DNA of 64,000 bases. Origin: Purshia tridentata (lineage: Eukaryota; Streptophyta; Magnoliopsida; Rosales; Rosaceae). The notes under the pieces are model-generated. The model did not search any database. It was given only the letters and a program-made list of their open reading frames with translations, and was not told the DNA's origin. Where the stretch lies: NCBI GenBank assembly GCA_003254885.1, contig QANT01005428.1, positions 28,065 to 92,064 of the forward strand. Reading direction: 5' to 3'. The translations under genes were made by a program, and so were the position numbers. This document shows, piece after piece, positions 60,777 through 64,000 of this stretch (positions are counted from its first letter, which is position 1; every line of letters starts with the position of its first letter).

Positions 60777-60830
60777 TATTTATAGTGGGTAGGTTTTGAA
60801 TCTGAACCAATGAGTTGAAGTACGCGGATC
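60777..60830 (-). promoter_or_regulatory. HTA1: Histone H2A promoter: TATA box, CCAAT word and OCT element
   Basis: Reading away from the H2A start on the minus strand: a CTATAAATA TATA box at 60777-60785, about 130 bases from the ATG; a CCAAT word (plus-strand orientation) at 60807-60811; and a perfect CGCGGATC octamer at 60823-60830. The octamer is the hallmark S-phase element of plant histone promoters and is found in either orientation. Confidence 0.8.
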
Positions 60831-60839
60831 GCGAGCCAG

Positions 60840-61519
60840 AACCATTGATTAAAATTGGAGGGACGGTGGAGATTCGTTTATTGGAAGAGTTTCGGTTGGA
60901 TTTGAGTTAGCGGAATTAACGAAATTGCCCTCGTCTTTTTTTTGTCCTATTGACAGGGGTTTTATTGTGTGTTTGCACTCACAAAAAACCGTACATGCAC
61001 TGCTGCATTTCATGGAATCTAAAAGGGCCTTTGCGTTGTATTCCCAAAAACACTCCAATCCTTATGTTAGAATTCGAGGAGAAGAAGATGATTGAATGCT
61101 CAAGTTTAATGATTGCATATAAGCAGTGGTGGTTGATTTTTTCATTATGATTTATTTATTAATTCTTTTAATTTAGATAATTTATTATTGGAGTTTCTAT
61201 TTTTGTTCAAATTGAATTAATATATGAGTTTAAATTTCGGTCAATAAATTAAACCAAATTAATGATAATTTGATAAATCTTTAAATCAAATTAAACCAAA
61301 CCAAAAGACATATCTTTAGTAAGAAAGCATGCATAATTACCATACCCGCACCTTAACCTTCATATTAAGTGACTAAACACACATTGGAACTTCTACTACA
61401 CCACCAAGAAAGTTGCATTAGTAAAGCATCACTCAATATATTTATACGATCAATATTCTAACTAAAATACCTACTAAATGTTTAATATAGAACTCCCACA
61501 TAAATGCATATATGTTGTC
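60840..61519. other. Spacer right of the H2A promoter
   Basis: Distal H2A upstream sequence, then AT-rich DNA. Open frames at 60849-61058 and 60950-61150 overlap on opposite strands and have no family features. No gene is seen. Confidence 0.5.
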
Positions 61520-61974
61520 TAGAGGTATCAAATGGATCGAGCCATCACGAGCACAACACGGGTATATGAATGACACGAGTAAATGCACTAGGTAGGCTCA
61601 AAGTTTTTAGCCCATTAGGCATGGTACGACATGAGTATGATACGAGCCAAGCTTGAGTACGAAATAGGCCGGAACTAAGCACGACTCATTTAACATTTTT
61701 TTTTTCCATTTTTAAAGAACTTTCAAACAAAAATGTTAATATTTAATTATAAGAAAAAAAAATATCATGAGAATAGTTTTCTCACCCTAAAAAACAAAAA
61801 GAAAAAAAGCCCATAGATAATCTGCTTAAGGAATAACACAAACATAGCACGAGCACAAATAGGCCATGAGCTACACCAAGCATAGGTATTAGCTATATGG
61901 GTTTGCACGAGCATGACAAGAAAGCATAATGGACCCAACTTAAACGAATTAGGCCGGCTCGTTCAAGACCTCTA
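61520..61974. mobile_element. Non-autonomous hAT-type DNA transposon, 455 bp
   Basis: The segment starts TAGAGGTATCAAATGGATCG and ends with CGGCTCGTTCAAGACCTCTA, whose complement begins TAGAGGTCTTGAACGAGCC; the outer seven bases are perfect inverted repeats and more positions match inward. It is flanked by ATGTTGTC on the left and ATGCTATC on the right, an 8-base target duplication with two changes, the size used by hAT elements. The interior is full of CACGAG/CGAGCA/GGCCGG words (for example ATCACGAGCACAACACGGG), typical of these plant elements. There is no transposase frame, so it is non-autonomous and old. Confidence 0.75.
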
Positions 61975-64000
61975 ATGCTATCCATGGACATAAAATATTG
62001 TTGGAAGATCATTCTACTCATGTGAGCACATACAAAAAATATAGATGTCAACGAAGCGTGGCAGGATCGAGTGTGCCCTCCCAATAAACTTATTACACAA
62101 GTTTTAACGATTGCATACTCATCGTGGTGGTTGATTTTATAATTTATAGATAAACTATGGGTCATCTAGTGGCTTATTAATTGTCATCTATTGGTCATTT
62201 TTTTTTTTTTGGCCAGTGTCATCTATTGGTCATTAATTCTAGAAGCACAACTGATATTTACTTGTGGATAAATCCACAAGTTTGATTTGACGAATGACAA
62301 ATTGTCAAGTAATCTAACCAAACATCCTATTTGGCATGTTGACTTGTAACAGCGGAAGAACATGTTAGCACAACAAACTGATCCCCGAGCCAACCACCGG
62401 AGGATGTCTCGGACCGTCTATTGGGCCCTGCATTAAAGAGTTTGAAGATGGAAGACCCATTTGGTGATTGAAGAAGCATGAAAAGCTCTCAAGAAAAGAA
62501 GCCATTGGCCCAATTGTTAAATGGGCCAAATGGCTCATCAGCTCTTGTATTAGGCCCAATGCCCACTTAGCCCAAATAGACCATTGGATGTCTATATTAA
62601 TTCCTTCATCCAAAGTGATGAAGGGGAGAGTTTTCATTCACTCGTCTGGGGTTGTCTTCCTCCAACTCCTCCGTCCGATTTCACATACACATTTTCACAG
62701 CATTTCAATGGCTTTCCACAAGCCAAACATTGTAGTGCTCTCATACAGATGTAATCTCTCCAAATACACAAACTGTGAATGTAGCTCAAGTTGAGTCAAC
62801 CACCATAAAAGTTATTGTATTCTTAATTGGCTCTCTATTCTTTCTATGTCTACAACCTATTTTTGAAGTTGATGTACAGTTTTTTGCATCAACAATAATC
62901 TTTCTTAACTTCCAAACCGCTAATTAACTCCCATAAATCATACTAACTGCAAATAACTTCCTGTCATATAATTCAATTTTGTTCAAATTGGGTCGTTATG
63001 GATACAGAGTGACAATCCAATTACCTCGTAGGCCTTTTGGGCTTTCTAGTGGTCATTAACTCTCAAAAATTGTTGATAACCTATCTTAACTTGTGAACCG
63101 TTATCAGCTCTCATAATTCATACTAATTGTAAATAACTTCCTTTGATATTATCCAATTTTGTTCAAGTTGGGTGAATATATGGATATAGAGTTATAGTCA
63201 TCTTTGTCCATTAATTCTCGAAAATGGCTGATAACCTATATTAAATTCCCAACTCTCAAAACCCATACAAATTGCAAATAGGTTCAATCCTATCAGATAA
63301 TCCAATCTATATAAACACTTGGCCAAGCAGAATAAGAAAGAAACCAATTTAAGTAGCAAAGCCGAGGTTCCATGAATTAGCGTATTATATAGAAAGATCG
63401 GCAGAGGAAGGATGCCTTGTCATTTTTTACAGGTTTGTTTTTTTCTAACCATGATTACTTATGTTAGCTCTTTAAAAAGTTTTTTTAATATATATTTAGA
63501 GAGGAGAACATGAATGAAGAATTCTCTCTTGCGGAAGAGCATGCGAAATCTTCACTGTAGCTGCTAAATTAGTGGGCTCTTATTATCTGTTAAGTGCAAA
63601 TTTGCTTCCGCATGAAGCGCTCGAACATGAATATAAGTTGATGACACCAAAATCAGTGAAGTTTTATTTGCCGTGGCAAAGAAGTCAATGAAGTGTGCCC
63701 ATCTGTTTGTGTGGTTAATGTGATGATGAAATTTGGGGCCCATGAAAATGTTCAGGCCATGTGAAAGTCCATGGCCCATGTAGTTAGGTTTGTGCCAGTT
63801 GCCAAAAATAGGCCTCTCTTGGGCTGGGATACTGAATTGGTTCAACCAGTTCCCCACACAACTCTTTGGCATGTCTTTCAATAATTAACTTTTGACACAG
63901 ACTATACCAACCACCTTTTACTACTGAGTTGACCACCCTTTCAACATTTTTTCATTTTTTTCTCTTTTTGCCCTGTAGAAAAAAAAAAACAAAATCTCTC
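61975..64000. other. Repeat-bearing right end without a recognised gene
   Basis: Direct repeats of GTCATCTATTGGTCATT occur at about 62,188 and 62,219. A region at 62,340-62,870 with TGGGCC-rich and TTCACAGCATTTCAATGG-type sequence has an LTR-like feel, but no matching ends were found. Three degenerate tandem copies occupy about 62,887-63,306. Open frames at 62365-62637, 62468-62794 and 63564-63881 lack family resemblance. No gene is supported. Confidence 0.45.
62887..63306. repeat. Three degenerate tandem copies, period about 160-180 bp
   Basis: The phrase ATAAC(C)TAT(C/A)TTAA then, further on, ACTCCCATAAATCATACTAA / GCTCTCATAATTCATACTAA / ACTCTCAAAACCCATACAAA and (T/G)CAAATA(A/G) recurs at about 62,890, 63,075 and 63,232, each followed by a CAATTTTGTTCAA(A/G)TTGGG-like block in the first two. 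Divergence of roughly a fifth by eye marks it as old. Confidence 0.65.

Noticed and set aside
62340-62890. Possible solo LTR
   Set aside because: TG...CA ends and a matching 5-base target duplication could not be found, and no primer-binding site or polypurine tract is evident.
1-64000. CRISPR array, bacterial operon or plasmid-type system
   Set aside because: The window is plant nuclear DNA with spliced genes; no regularly spaced identical repeats or prokaryotic gene organisation are present.

Overview
This is nuclear DNA of a flowering plant, almost certainly a eudicot. It is AT-rich, its genes have many short GT..AG introns, and the proteins are recognisable plant families. Rosaceae is my best guess from how the proteins read; I could not test that. 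The window has 12 convincing protein-coding loci (one truncated by the left edge), one tRNA gene, two damaged gene copies, several decayed DNA transposons and local tandem duplications. Exon boundaries were worked out by hand from reading-frame phase, splice signals and family similarity; every gene listed as complete stays in frame across its exons.

Layout, left to right: the 5' end of a chorein/VPS13-type gene (-); about 3.5 kb of repeat-bearing spacer; an ATG18f/g/h autophagy gene (+); a broken CC-only NLR relic (-); a full CC-NB-LRR resistance gene (-); GAUT12/IRX8 (+); a DUF1995 plastid protein gene (-); an ILR3-type bHLH gene (-); a rearranged CXXS1 thioredoxin-like locus (-); a PsbQ-like gene (+); a kinesin-14 of the ATK2/ATK3 type (-); a gene-poor stretch ending in tRNA-Ala(AGC) (-); a class VI small heat-shock protein gene (-); a class I formin (+); UTP11 (+); canonical histone H2A (-); and about 3.3 kb of repeat-rich DNA containing a hAT-type element.

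The order ATG18 - GAUT12 - ILR3 - ATK - HSP20 - formin - H2A matches, as I recall it, the Arabidopsis run At5g54730 (ATG18f), At5g54690 (GAUT12), At5g54680 (ILR3), At5g54670 (ATK3), At5g54660 (HSP20), At5g54650 (FH5) and At5g54640 (HTA1). The window therefore looks like an ancestral eudicot block into which other genes (the NLRs, DUF1995, CXXS1, PQL, UTP11) are interspersed. These are ordinary nuclear genes from unrelated pathways: autophagy, xylan/pectin synthesis, iron regulation, spindle motors, actin nucleation, ribosome assembly and chromatin. I see no operon-like or obviously new multi-gene system. The most unusual items are the CXXS1 locus, where a 55-bp duplication shifts the frame and an apparent 1-base loss restores it; an NLR whose MHD motif reads MHS; a short coding-like segment open on both strands near 54.1 kb; and a formin with an overlapping upstream ORF and an in-frame 36-bp minisatellite.
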